DNA from: Alcanivorax nanhaiticus
Lineage (GTDB): Bacteria > Pseudomonadota > Gammaproteobacteria > Pseudomonadales > Alcanivoracaceae
Assembly (NCBI RefSeq): GCF_000756665.1
Contig: NZ_ARXV01000008.1
Span: forward strand, 1-64,000
DNA length: 64,000 bases
Direction of reading: 5' to 3'
Position 1 is the stretch's first letter. Each line of letters starts with the position of its first letter. The position numbers and the translations under genes were made by a program. The notes below the pieces were generated by a model that had not been told where the DNA came from, searched no databases, and was given only the letters and a program-made list of their open reading frames with translations. Shown here in pieces: positions 7,385 to 15,307 of the stretch.

Positions 7385-8392
7385 CTAGCCTTCCTGCAAC
7401 AGCTTCCGCAAATCGATAAGCGCTGCGTTGGCCCGCGACACATAGTTCGCCATCACCAGAGAATGGTTGGCGAGCATGCCGAAACCATCACCGTTGAGGA
7501 TCATCGGGCTCCACACGGTTTCCTGGGTGGCTTCCAGTTCACGTACCATCTGACGGAAGCTGACGGTGGCGTTTTTCTTGCGCAGCACCTCGGCAAAATC
7601 CACCTCGGCGGCACGCATCAACTGAGCCAGCGCCCAGGTGGCACCGCGAGCCTCGTAGAAGGCATCATCAATTTTCAGCCAGGGGGTCTTCACGAATTCT
7701 TCGTCTTCAGCCGCCTTGGCTGCGGCCAGCGCCCCGTCCCTGTCCACATTCAGCTGGCTACGGCCAACGCTTTGGCTCAACTTCAGACTCAGAGAACCGA
7801 GTCGGTTCTGCACTTCATTGAGCCAGTAGTTCAGGTTGTCTGCACGGGCATAAAACTGACCGTCGTTTTCGTTGGCATCCGTTAACCGGTCCAGATAGCG
7901 CTCCAGCGCCTTGATACCTCGTCGGTACTCGCTTTCCGTGGCGGGCATGGCCCAGCTTTTTGCATCAAAGTTGAATTGCGGCTCTGCAATCGCCAGATCT
8001 TTGTCTTCCTGGCTTTGAGACTGAGAACGGCTCATGTCACGACGCAGCACACGGGTAAAATCCCGAACCTGCACCAGCACGCCATACTCCCAGTTGGGCA
8101 TGTTATCCAGCCACAAGCGGTGCGGCAGCACATCATTGCTCAGATAACCGCCAGGCTTTGCCAGCAGCGTATCCGCCACGAAGATCAATTCCCGGGTAGT
8201 GGTTTCACCAACAACCGCGTCGGGGCGGGCCGTGACACCCCGCAGCTCAGGCTCCTGACTCCAGTACCAGCCAAGCAAGACGTCGACCAGAAGCAACAAC
8301 GCCAGCAGCCAGACAATCCCTTTCCAGATACGATTATTGCGTGGATCCAGCATGGCGTCCCCGACCCGTTCGCTGAATTTATCGTTTGTCAT
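7385..8392 (-). CDS. DUF2333 family membrane-anchored protein
   Basis: 335-residue protein matching PF10095 (DUF2333). The start is ATG 8392 with GGGAG six to seven bases upstream; the longer frame overlaps the kinase gene. One N-terminal membrane segment (IVWLLALLLLVDVLLGWYWS, about residues 25-44) is followed by a large domain with PGGYLSNDVLPHRLWLDNMPNWEYGVL, a family hallmark, and helical regions, probably periplasmic. Function is unknown. It is the last gene of the minus-strand run that starts at tlpA, 28 bp behind the kinase gene; whether it belongs functionally to that module is open, since DUF2333 genes also occur elsewhere. Confidence 0.85.
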   Translation of the reverse strand: MTNDKFSERVGDAMLDPRNNRIWKGIVWLLALLLLVDVLLGWYWSQEPELRGVTARPDAVVGETTTRELIFVADTLLAKPGGYLSNDVLPHRLWLDNMPNWEYGVLVQVRDFTRVLRRDMSRSQSQSQEDKDLAIAEPQFNFDAKSWAMPATESEYRRGIKALERYLDRLTDANENDGQFYARADNLNYWLNEVQNRLGSLSLKLSQSVGRSQLNVDRDGALAAAKAAEDEEFVKTPWLKIDDAFYEARGATWALAQLMRAAEVDFAEVLRKKNATVSFRQMVRELEATQETVWSPMILNGDGFGMLANHSLVMANYVSRANAALIDLRKLLQEG

Positions 8393-8420
8393 GATCACTC
8401 CCAAGATCGTCTTACCGCTA

Positions 8421-9761
8421 CTATAGCCCACCTTTTTCCGTTGCGGCGGGGAGTAACACGATAGCAGCTGCTGGCGTTGGATCACACTGTTTACGATAGT
8501 TCAGACTGCCCCCGTAAAGCGCCAGAATGCCATTGACGATGGACAACCCCAGTCCCGCCCCATCGGCATCCGAATGCCCACGACTAAAGCGTTCGCTGAA
8601 ACGTTGCCGCTGCTCAGGGCTTAATCCTTCGCCATCATCACTGACTTCAAGGCGAATCTGCTCTCCCTGCGGTTCCGCAGTCACCCGAATGATACCGGGG
8701 GGGGCATAACGGCACGCGTTATCGATGAGGTTACGCAGCACAAGTTGCAACGCCTCTTCAGGCATCCCGACCCAAAGGGAGTCCGCAAGGTCAAGCTCCA
8801 GCTGCTGCTGAAAGCGATCCGCTATTGGTACCAACCCGGCGAGCGTCTCCCGCGCAACACGCAGAACGTCCGCGCTCACACCCTCTTCCGGCACGCTTTT
8901 GGCTGGATCCAGCCGCGCCAACACCAGCAGCTGCTCCAGCATGCGCTCAGCCCGGCCCACCCCCTCAAGCAGCCCCTGCAGGGAAGCCTCCTGTTGCTGG
9001 GGATCAGTCAGCGAGCGAGCATTGTCCGCATGCAACCGCAAGACCATCAGTAAGGTACGCAGTTCATGGGCCGCATCGGCAGTAAAGCGCTTTTCCCGCT
9101 CGATACCGGCTTCAAGACGCTGCAAAAGCGCATTGATCGCCGCTTTGACGGGTTCCAGTTCGCGCACCGGCTTACTACCACTGAGCGGCGTGAGGTTATC
9201 CGGTGAACGCTGACTAACCGACCGCACCAGGTCTGACAACGGCGACAACCCGAGACGAATGGCCAACCACACCAACAGCATCACGAAAGGTACACTGATC
9301 AGATAAGGTGCCAACAGGGAACCGGCCACATTCTTGACCATGGAATGGCGGGCATAATCGCTTTCCGCCAGAATCAACCAACGCTGATTCGACAACGGCA
9401 GCGAGTAGGCATGCCACCCTTTGCTTTCTTCATAGTGAGGGCGGTCACTCAAGGCAATAAGCGGTGCAGCGGGGCTACCTTCACTGGCAGAAACCAGTTT
9501 ACCGTTCTGCCAGAGCTGATAGATAAAGTAGCGTAAATAACGGGATTCCTGTGCATCCAGCGCCGACAGAGAGGCATCCGGTGGATAACCATCCTGCCAG
9601 AACCCGGCCAGCAGGTGGGCGCTCTGCACCAGCTCCGCATCGTATTGCTCATCCAGTTCATGGTAAATGGTGCGGTAGGTCAGAAACGCAAGCAGCAGCC
9701 CGCCACCGATGATGACCAGTAATAACGAGCCGACCAGAAAACGACGAATGGAAAACGTCAT
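8421..9761 (-). CDS. QseC/PmrB-type sensor histidine kinase
   Basis: 446-residue inner-membrane kinase. Membrane segments lie near residues 8-28 and 150-170 and enclose a periplasmic domain of the 2CSK_N type. Then come HAMP, the dimerisation/phospho-acceptor helix with H232 in FTADAAHELRTLL, and a complete ATPase domain (NLIDNACRY, DDGEGLS, GAGLGLSI). The H-box is odd: the almost invariant Pro after HELRT is Leu (L237). The start overlaps the response regulator stop by four bases (ATGA). The signal is unknown; closest recalled relatives sense polyvalent cations or catechol-like signals. Partner is the regulator at 9758. Confidence 0.92.
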   Translation of the reverse strand: MTFSIRRFLVGSLLLVIIGGGLLLAFLTYRTIYHELDEQYDAELVQSAHLLAGFWQDGYPPDASLSALDAQESRYLRYFIYQLWQNGKLVSASEGSPAAPLIALSDRPHYEESKGWHAYSLPLSNQRWLILAESDYARHSMVKNVAGSLLAPYLISVPFVMLLVWLAIRLGLSPLSDLVRSVSQRSPDNLTPLSGSKPVRELEPVKAAINALLQRLEAGIEREKRFTADAAHELRTLLMVLRLHADNARSLTDPQQQEASLQGLLEGVGRAERMLEQLLVLARLDPAKSVPEEGVSADVLRVARETLAGLVPIADRFQQQLELDLADSLWVGMPEEALQLVLRNLIDNACRYAPPGIIRVTAEPQGEQIRLEVSDDGEGLSPEQRQRFSERFSRGHSDADGAGLGLSIVNGILALYGGSLNYRKQCDPTPAAAIVLLPAATEKGGL

Positions 9762-10423
9762 TCCATTTCTCCGCTAAGGCTGTAACCCACTCCCCGCACG
9801 GTACGAATCAAGCCACTGCCAAGCTTTTTACGCAGGTGATGGATGTGCACCTCCAGCGCATTACTTTCCACATCCTCATTCCAGCCATACAAGCCTTGCT
9901 CCAGCTGATCACGGGTCAGCACCCGACCACGGTGACGAACCAGCTGCAGCAGTACGCCCATCTCCCGCCGGGAAAGACTCACCGGTTCGCCATTACGGCT
10001 GACCGTAAAACGCTCCGGGTCGATGGCCAGTTCACCGAGCTGTACTACTTCTGTGCCAGGCGTCTCCCGACGACGCAAACGTGCGCGCACTCTGGCAATC
10101 AGCTCTGCTGCCGAGAAGGGTTTCACCAGATAATCATCCGCTCCGCCATCCAGTCCTGATATGCGATCTTCCAACGCATCCCTGGCGCTGATGATGATGA
10201 CAGGAATCTGCTTGTCCTTTTGACGAAGCAATTTTAACGCGGCCATGCCATCCAGCCCCGGCAGACCAAGATCCAGCAGCACCAGTTCAAAACCGCCATC
10301 CTGCAATGCAGGCATCACCAGGTCACCACGGTCGATACAATCCACGGTATACCCTTCTGCGCGGAGTGCACGCTGCAAGCCATCCGCCAACAGGTCATCA
10401 TCTTCAACCAATAGCAGGCGCAT
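9758..10423 (-). CDS. OmpR-family response regulator (QseB/PmrA-like)
   Basis: 221-residue regulator. The receiver domain (MRLLLVEDDDLLADGL, phospho-acceptor Asp in LVLLDLGLPGLDG, Lys in DDYLVKPF) is joined to a winged-helix domain (LSRREMGVLLQLVRHRGRVLT, VEVHIHHLRKKLG-like end). Two adjacent ATGs (10426 and 10423) follow a GGGGGG run; the second gives better spacing. The start lies inside the 3' end of apbE and the stop overlaps the kinase start, so the genes are translationally coupled. A PmrA-box-like repeat in front of tlpA (13334-13350) is a plausible target. Confidence 0.93.
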   Translation of the reverse strand: MRLLLVEDDDLLADGLQRALRAEGYTVDCIDRGDLVMPALQDGGFELVLLDLGLPGLDGMAALKLLRQKDKQIPVIIISARDALEDRISGLDGGADDYLVKPFSAAELIARVRARLRRRETPGTEVVQLGELAIDPERFTVSRNGEPVSLSRREMGVLLQLVRHRGRVLTRDQLEQGLYGWNEDVESNALEVHIHHLRKKLGSGLIRTVRGVGYSLSGEME

Positions 10424-11309
10424 CATCCCCCCATTGAATCCAGTAATGCACACCAGCCTCCTGCAACAGATTTTCAGCCGCTTCGCCCTGCAACAGTGCC
10501 AGAGTGGATAGCAATCCTGCCTGAGTGCACTGCTGGCCGAACACCGTGACTGCGCGCGGGGCGTTCGCCACAGGCCATCCACTACGCGGGTCCAACACAT
10601 GGCTGTAGCGAATGCCATCGCGGAGCAGGAAACGGCGGCTGTCACCACTGGTCGCCAATGCACCGGAGGTAAACTGCAACTGTCCCACCATGGGGCGAGC
10701 CGTCCCCTCCATGCCTACCTGCCAAGGGGTGCTGGCAGCACGAGCTACCAGATCACCACCAAAATTCACCAGCAGGTCAGCATCAGAAAGCTTGCCGGCC
10801 AATTGAAACGCGCTGTCCACAGCGTACTCCTTGCCAATGCCTCCCAGATCCAACTCCATGCCTTTTTGCAGGCGTATCTTGCCAGCCTCACGCTCAACCT
10901 TGCCCCACCCTACCAGCGGCAATAACGCTTCCACCTGCCCGGATTCAGGAATCTGGTCCGAGCCATCAAAGCGCCAGGCGCGTCGCAATACTCCGGAAGT
11001 GATATCGAAGGCTCCATCACTGAGTTGCCAGCAGTGCTCGGCAAAGTCCAGCAAGCGCACAGTTTCTTCATCGACAGCCACCCACTGTTCGTCACCGGCA
11101 TTGATGGCGGCGAGCAGGTTGTCATCGCGATAACGGGAGAACTTCTTTTCGATTCGCCAGGCTTCCTGCGCCACACATTCCGCCATTTCGCGAGCCAGCC
11201 CTTCGCTCACTCCTCGCACCAGGCATTCGCAAGGGCTGGCCATGGCAGCAAAACGGCCCCGCCAAAGGGGGCCGTCCTGCTCCAAGGTAAGTTCTCTGCC
11301 CTGTTTCAT
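10404..11309 (-). CDS. apbE: ApbE-like FAD:protein FMN transferase
   Basis: 301-residue flavin transferase that attaches FMN from FAD to a Thr/Ser of a target protein. Family blocks: FSRYRDDNLLAAIN, ISDGAFDIT-like LSDGAFDITSGVLRRAW, LDLGGIGKEYAVDSA, LVNFGGDLVA, and the C-terminal TSGDSRRF with SHVLDPRSGWPV that binds Mg and FAD. Unlike the usual ApbE lipoprotein it has no N-terminal signal: only about 20 bp separate it from the DUF3570 stop, so no extension fits. It may act in the cytosol or on a pre-export target. The best substrate candidate is the DUF3570 protein encoded directly upstream. Confidence 0.93.
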   Translation of the reverse strand: MKQGRELTLEQDGPLWRGRFAAMASPCECLVRGVSEGLAREMAECVAQEAWRIEKKFSRYRDDNLLAAINAGDEQWVAVDEETVRLLDFAEHCWQLSDGAFDITSGVLRRAWRFDGSDQIPESGQVEALLPLVGWGKVEREAGKIRLQKGMELDLGGIGKEYAVDSAFQLAGKLSDADLLVNFGGDLVARAASTPWQVGMEGTARPMVGQLQFTSGALATSGDSRRFLLRDGIRYSHVLDPRSGWPVANAPRAVTVFGQQCTQAGLLSTLALLQGEAAENLLQEAGVHYWIQWGDDAPAIG

Positions 11310-11328
11310 CCTGGCTCCATTACAACGG

Positions 11329-12597
11329 TTACCAGTAGAAGGTATACCCGACCTGTGTGATCAACGCATCCAGTTCTGAGGCGTCACTGTCTCCACTCTG
11401 GGTAAAGCTTTCCACCCTCAGACTCAATTGCTGGTTGTTGGCCCACTGCTTGCCCACCTTGAAACCGTAGGTAGTGTCGGTGAGGTTGCCTAGCCGGTAA
11501 TCTGCAGAGACATCATCCTGGGCGCTCTGCAAAGCGGTCAATTCCGAGGTGGTGATCGACTCCTTGTAGAAGTCCGCTTCACTCTGCTCATACCAGCGCA
11601 CATGGGGCTGCAGATACCAGCCATTGGCAAACTGGAAACGGTACCTCACATCCAGCGTATGGGAGGTAATCCCCCAGTCGTCAGACATGAAGCGATACCC
11701 AACCGCCAACACATCACGATTAAAGTGGTAACGGTTCTCCCAGTAGAGCGCATTCCTGGTTCGTGAGTCCGGACGCAACTCAAAGATCTGCGCATCCCCG
11801 GGACCAATATTGGTGGCACCGAAACCTTCTGCTTCAAGAGGATCACCATTGGCATCCACCACTGTCACCACTTTATAGGGATCGGTGTGGTAACCATCCG
11901 AAACAGACAGGTTGTAGTTGAACTGCATGATCCAGCGATGGTTGATCACCTGGGTGACACCGAACAGAAAGTCATTGATGGAGCGATCTTCACTGCCGTC
12001 AGTCTTGACCTCATCGCTCTGGAAAGTAAGCCCCTCCGGCGCACCGCCCACCGGGTCAATAGTGTCCGATTCATGGGCCAGTCCAAAGGTCAGCGTGGTG
12101 TTCTTGTTGTTCAGGTCCCACAGCAAACCTGCATTCAGGCCCAGAGAAGTAAAGTCATACTCATTGGAGAAGTTCAGACCACCGGTCCAGCGCAGGGTAC
12201 GACTAAAGGGGCGGGTGTACTGCACATTGGCAGCCACACGGGTGTCTTTGAAGGCATCATCCAGCGGCACTTCGTTGGTCACCTCATAGGTGCTGCCTCC
12301 CGAGGGGGAGGTAAACGTTTGCGGTTTGTCAGAGGTGATAGCGCCATTATGGGAAGCCCCTGTCAGGGTATCCAGAGTGAGCTTCAGCTCCAGTTCGCTT
12401 TCGTCCTGGAACTGCTTCTTGCCGCGTACCACTGGCTCCACAGCGGTAACTCGGTCCTGCTCACTGTAGTAAAGCACTGCAGAATCAAACTGCCAGGCAT
12501 CTGCGGCATCCTGAGCCAGGGCCGGCTGGCCCAACAGGGAGCAGGTCGCCGCTGCGAGACCCGCACCAATCTTTTTTCCGTCCAGTGTTTTTTTCAT
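11329..12597 (-). CDS. DUF3570 outer-membrane beta-barrel-like protein with flavinylation-like motif
   Basis: 422-residue exported protein of the DUF3570 family. A signal peptide (residues 1 to about 29, ending ALAQD) precedes a chain rich in alternating aromatic strands (WTGGLNFSNEYDF, WIMQFNYNLSVSDGY, ALYWENRYHF, VGYRFMSDDW) and ends in YTFYW, an aromatic C-terminus as in outer-membrane barrels. Residues 76-82 read D-T-L-T-G-A-S, which fits the D-x-x-[ST]-G-A-[ST] motif where ApbE places FMN. Genes for DUF4266 and a TlpA-like protein upstream and apbE downstream are a recurrent companion set of this family. The role is unknown; flavinylation is inference. Confidence 0.9.
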   Translation of the reverse strand: MKKTLDGKKIGAGLAAATCSLLGQPALAQDAADAWQFDSAVLYYSEQDRVTAVEPVVRGKKQFQDESELELKLTLDTLTGASHNGAITSDKPQTFTSPSGGSTYEVTNEVPLDDAFKDTRVAANVQYTRPFSRTLRWTGGLNFSNEYDFTSLGLNAGLLWDLNNKNTTLTFGLAHESDTIDPVGGAPEGLTFQSDEVKTDGSEDRSINDFLFGVTQVINHRWIMQFNYNLSVSDGYHTDPYKVVTVVDANGDPLEAEGFGATNIGPGDAQIFELRPDSRTRNALYWENRYHFNRDVLAVGYRFMSDDWGITSHTLDVRYRFQFANGWYLQPHVRWYEQSEADFYKESITTSELTALQSAQDDVSADYRLGNLTDTTYGFKVGKQWANNQQLSLRVESFTQSGDSDASELDALITQVGYTFYW

Positions 12598-12621
12598 GGT
12601 TTATACCTCAATTACCGCCCC

Positions 12622-12849
12622 TCAGTTACAACCACAGCCGCCACCACCAAAGCCCCGCCCACCACTGGACGCTTCCTTGCTGAAATAAATATGGTCGTCC
12701 AGTGCGTCATCGAGACCATCCGCGGCTCCAGGCGTCATCACCGGCTTGGCTAACAGGTCACGCTCCCACGGTTGCACCCCCAGATTCTGGCATCCGGTCA
12801 GAGCCCCGAGGACCGTCAGGGCGACAACAAACCCCATTCGTCTTTTCAT
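12622..12849 (-). CDS. DUF4266 small lipoprotein with C-terminal CGCN
   Basis: 75-residue lipoprotein. The signal peptide ends in the lipobox LTGC (C20), and Gln at +2 does not forbid sorting to the outer membrane. The short mature part has VQPWERDLLAKPVM, the DUF4266 signature, then an acidic stretch, then a glycine-rich tail and the terminal C-G-C-N (C72, C74). The two cysteines could be a thiol pair served by the TlpA-like protein, a metal site, or a modification site. It overlaps tlpA by four bases and stops 24 bp before DUF3570. Function unknown. Confidence 0.88.
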   Translation of the reverse strand: MKRRMGFVVALTVLGALTGCQNLGVQPWERDLLAKPVMTPGAADGLDDALDDHIYFSKEASSGGRGFGGGGCGCN

Positions 12850-13292
12850 TGCTGCACCTCCAGTAACCGTACGATTTCCTGTTCATAATCCTCTTTGTGC
12901 TTTTCGGCGAAGCCGATATGCCGGGACAACTCCCGTCCCTGGGCATCAAGCAATACCGAGCTAGGCATGCCCTGCAGCGCATAACGGGTGGCTAACTGCC
13001 CATCCGGATCGAAAACCAACGGAAATGTGGCTGGGTAAGCATCGAGAAACCGCTGGGCATCGGCTTTCTGCGGGTCTACATTGACGCCGACAACGGTGAA
13101 CCCCTTGTCGCCATATTTGGCTTGCATGTGATTCAACCAGGGAAAGGAACGACGACAAGGCCCGCACCAGCTGGCCCAGAAGTCCACATAAATGACTTTT
13201 GCGTCCGCCACCTGCTCTTGGGAAAATGGCAGATCACCGGCCTGGGCCAGCCAGGGAATGGCCAGCAGAACGAGTACCCGTAGAAAGCGCAT
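12846..13292 (-). CDS. TlpA-like periplasmic thioredoxin
   Basis: 148-residue exported thiol oxidoreductase. The signal peptide (residues 1-18, ending AQAGD) is followed by a thioredoxin fold with the active site FWASWCGPCRRSFPWL and the cis-Pro loop GMPSSVLLD. The insertion VVGVNVDPQKADAQRFL is typical of TlpA/ResA/CcmG-type proteins that reduce specific envelope targets. It is the first gene of the operon and diverges from dsbD, whose product is the usual source of electrons for such reductases. The likely client is the Cys-x-Cys tail of the DUF4266 lipoprotein encoded next (inference). Confidence 0.92.
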   Translation of the reverse strand: MRFLRVLVLLAIPWLAQAGDLPFSQEQVADAKVIYVDFWASWCGPCRRSFPWLNHMQAKYGDKGFTVVGVNVDPQKADAQRFLDAYPATFPLVFDPDGQLATRYALQGMPSSVLLDAQGRELSRHIGFAEKHKEDYEQEIVRLLEVQQ

Positions 13293-13333
13293 GTGGTTCT
13301 CCTTGTATAGAGAACACAGCTTCCTACGGGTGC

Positions 13334-13350
13334 CTTAAAGCAACCTTAAG
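13334..13350. promoter_or_regulatory. PmrA-box-like direct repeat between tlpA and dsbD
   Basis: CTTAAA-N5-CTTAAG, an 11-bp-phased direct repeat. The PmrA box I recall is YTTAAK-N5-YTTAAK; five of six and six of six positions fit. It lies 42 bp upstream of the tlpA start codon and 92 bp upstream of dsbD, where the operon's own PmrA/QseB-like regulator would be expected to bind. Confidence 0.5.
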
Positions 13351-13441
13351 GCGTCGTTAATAAATCGCCCTGAAACTTATCAGCCATATTGGCATCGAAA
13401 GGGTGCCGCACATTTTGCGATCGGGGTTTGAGGAGAAGGCA

Positions 13442-15307
13442 ATGCACATCACCTGGCAACGACTGGGGCTCGCACTGACATTATTACTGGCATGGTCTTC
13501 CACCCTTGCCCAGGATCTGTTTGGCGAGGAACGCCTGCCCACCGTGGATGAGGCGATTCAACTGGTTGTCGACGCGGACTGGGACAATCAGACGTTACTG
13601 CTGGATTTTGAGCTGATTGATGATGTCTATCTGTATCAACACCGTTTTGGTTTCACCCTGAAAGACACCAACGGCAACGTACTGGAAGCGTTCGACAACA
13701 TCACCCTGCCTGAAGGCAAACCCAAGACAGACGAGATCTTCGGGGATGTCATTGTTTACTTCCATAATGTTCGATTAAACCTGCCGGTAAACAGTGTCCC
13801 CCTGGTGGATACCCTACTGGAAGTGCGTTACCAGGGGTGCATAGAAGACACCCTCTGCTACCCACCGACCAAAAAAGTGTTCGACTTCAGCAGCCCGCAA
13901 CCAACAAAAAAGTCTCCGGCCGCAGCAGCGGCCACTCCAGCTGATGGTGATAGCGGTTTTCTGAACACTCTCACTTCCGAAGACGCCAACGCCTTTAACC
14001 AATGGATGGAGAACCAGTCCATAGGTTTAATCATTGGTCTTTTCTTCGTTGGCGGCCTGCTGCTGGCCTTTACTCCCTGTGTCTTCCCGATGGTTCCCAT
14101 CCTGTCCGGTATCATTGCCGGCGAGGATAACCCCAGTGCCAGCCGTGGTTTTGTTCTGAGCAGTGCCTATGTGCTCGGGGTAGCCATCCCCTACACCCTT
14201 GCCGGCCTGCTGGTGGCATTGTTCGGTGCAGGGCTCAATCTGCAATTCCTGTTGCAGCAGCCAGCAGCAATTATCGCCTCAGCGGTGATTTTTGTGGCTC
14301 TGGCCCTATCCATGTTCGGGCTTTATGAACTTCAGCTACCGCATTTCCTTCGCGACAAACTGCATCAACCCGGCGCAGCGAAACGCGGCAGCCTGATCGG
14401 GGCAGCACTCATGGGAGCGATCTCCGCGCTGGTAGTATCTCCCTGCGTCACCCCCATTCTTGCTGGAGCCCTGATTTATGTGGCGGCCAGTGGTGATGCT
14501 TTCACCGGAGCAGCCTCCCTGTTTGCGCTATCCATCGGCATGGGCGTTCCCCTCATCATTGCCGGTACTGGCGGAGGCAGTCTGCTGCCTAAAGCCGGTC
14601 ACTGGATGGATGAGATCAAGCGTTTCTTTGGTGTGGTGATGCTGGGCGTGGCCATCTGGCTGCTGGATCGCATCATCAGCGACACCATTACTCTCGGCCT
14701 TTACGGATTACTGTTGGCCATTTACGGCGTACAACTGGGCGCACTGGAGTCCGCAGGAGAAGGGTTTGCCCGTCTCAAGCGCGGCATCGCTCTGGTACTG
14801 GCACTGTATGGCTCAGTAATGATCGTTGGTGCCCTTAGTGGCGGTAGTGATCCACTGCAACCTCTGCAACCGCTCACCCGGGAATCGTCAGCAGGCCAGC
14901 CCCAATCCATCAGCCCGCCAGCACAACAAAGCCATGGCCCCTGGCAGACCCTGGTCGGTAAAGCCTCGCTGGAACAGGCATTGGCCTCCTCCCGTCAGGC
15001 AGGCAAACCCGTGCTGGTGGATTTCTTTGCTGAATGGTGTGTGGCCTGCAAGGTGCTGGAGGAAACCACCCTCAGCAACCAGGCGGTACTCACCCAGATG
15101 CAAGGCTTTGACCTCTACCGGGTAGATATCACCGAGATCAACGCAGACAGCCAGGCCATCATGGCGCAGTACAATATCCTTGGCCTGCCGGCGCTGGTGT
15201 TCTTTACTCCCACCAGCACAGAGATCCCAAAATCACGAGTACTCGGCGAAATGGGCCCCGAGCGCTTTATCGAACACCTCAACGCCAGGGTCATGCCGCA
15301 CCTTTAA
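13442..15307 (+). CDS. dsbD: Thiol:disulfide interchange protein DsbD
   Basis: 621-residue inner-membrane electron carrier that moves reducing power from cytosolic thioredoxin to periplasmic thiol proteins. All three modules are present: a signal peptide and an alpha domain with the Cys pair in YQGCIEDTLCYPP; an eight-helix beta domain with the paired cysteines in FTPCVFPMVPIL and SPCVTPILAGAL; and a C-terminal thioredoxin-like gamma domain with FFAEWCVACK. ATG 13442 is preceded by GAGGAGAAGG. Divergent from the tlpA operon with about 150 bp shared, so it may feed electrons to that TlpA-like protein as well as to other envelope reductases. Confidence 0.97.
   Translation: MHITWQRLGLALTLLLAWSSTLAQDLFGEERLPTVDEAIQLVVDADWDNQTLLLDFELIDDVYLYQHRFGFTLKDTNGNVLEAFDNITLPEGKPKTDEIFGDVIVYFHNVRLNLPVNSVPLVDTLLEVRYQGCIEDTLCYPPTKKVFDFSSPQPTKKSPAAAAATPADGDSGFLNTLTSEDANAFNQWMENQSIGLIIGLFFVGGLLLAFTPCVFPMVPILSGIIAGEDNPSASRGFVLSSAYVLGVAIPYTLAGLLVALFGAGLNLQFLLQQPAAIIASAVIFVALALSMFGLYELQLPHFLRDKLHQPGAAKRGSLIGAALMGAISALVVSPCVTPILAGALIYVAASGDAFTGAASLFALSIGMGVPLIIAGTGGGSLLPKAGHWMDEIKRFFGVVMLGVAIWLLDRIISDTITLGLYGLLLAIYGVQLGALESAGEGFARLKRGIALVLALYGSVMIVGALSGGSDPLQPLQPLTRESSAGQPQSISPPAQQSHGPWQTLVGKASLEQALASSRQAGKPVLVDFFAEWCVACKVLEETTLSNQAVLTQMQGFDLYRVDITEINADSQAIMAQYNILGLPALVFFTPTSTEIPKSRVLGEMGPERFIEHLNARVMPHL

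Noticed and set aside
10427..10663. N-terminal extension of the response regulator
   Set aside because: Lies inside apbE in another frame; the receiver domain starts at MRLLLVEDD.
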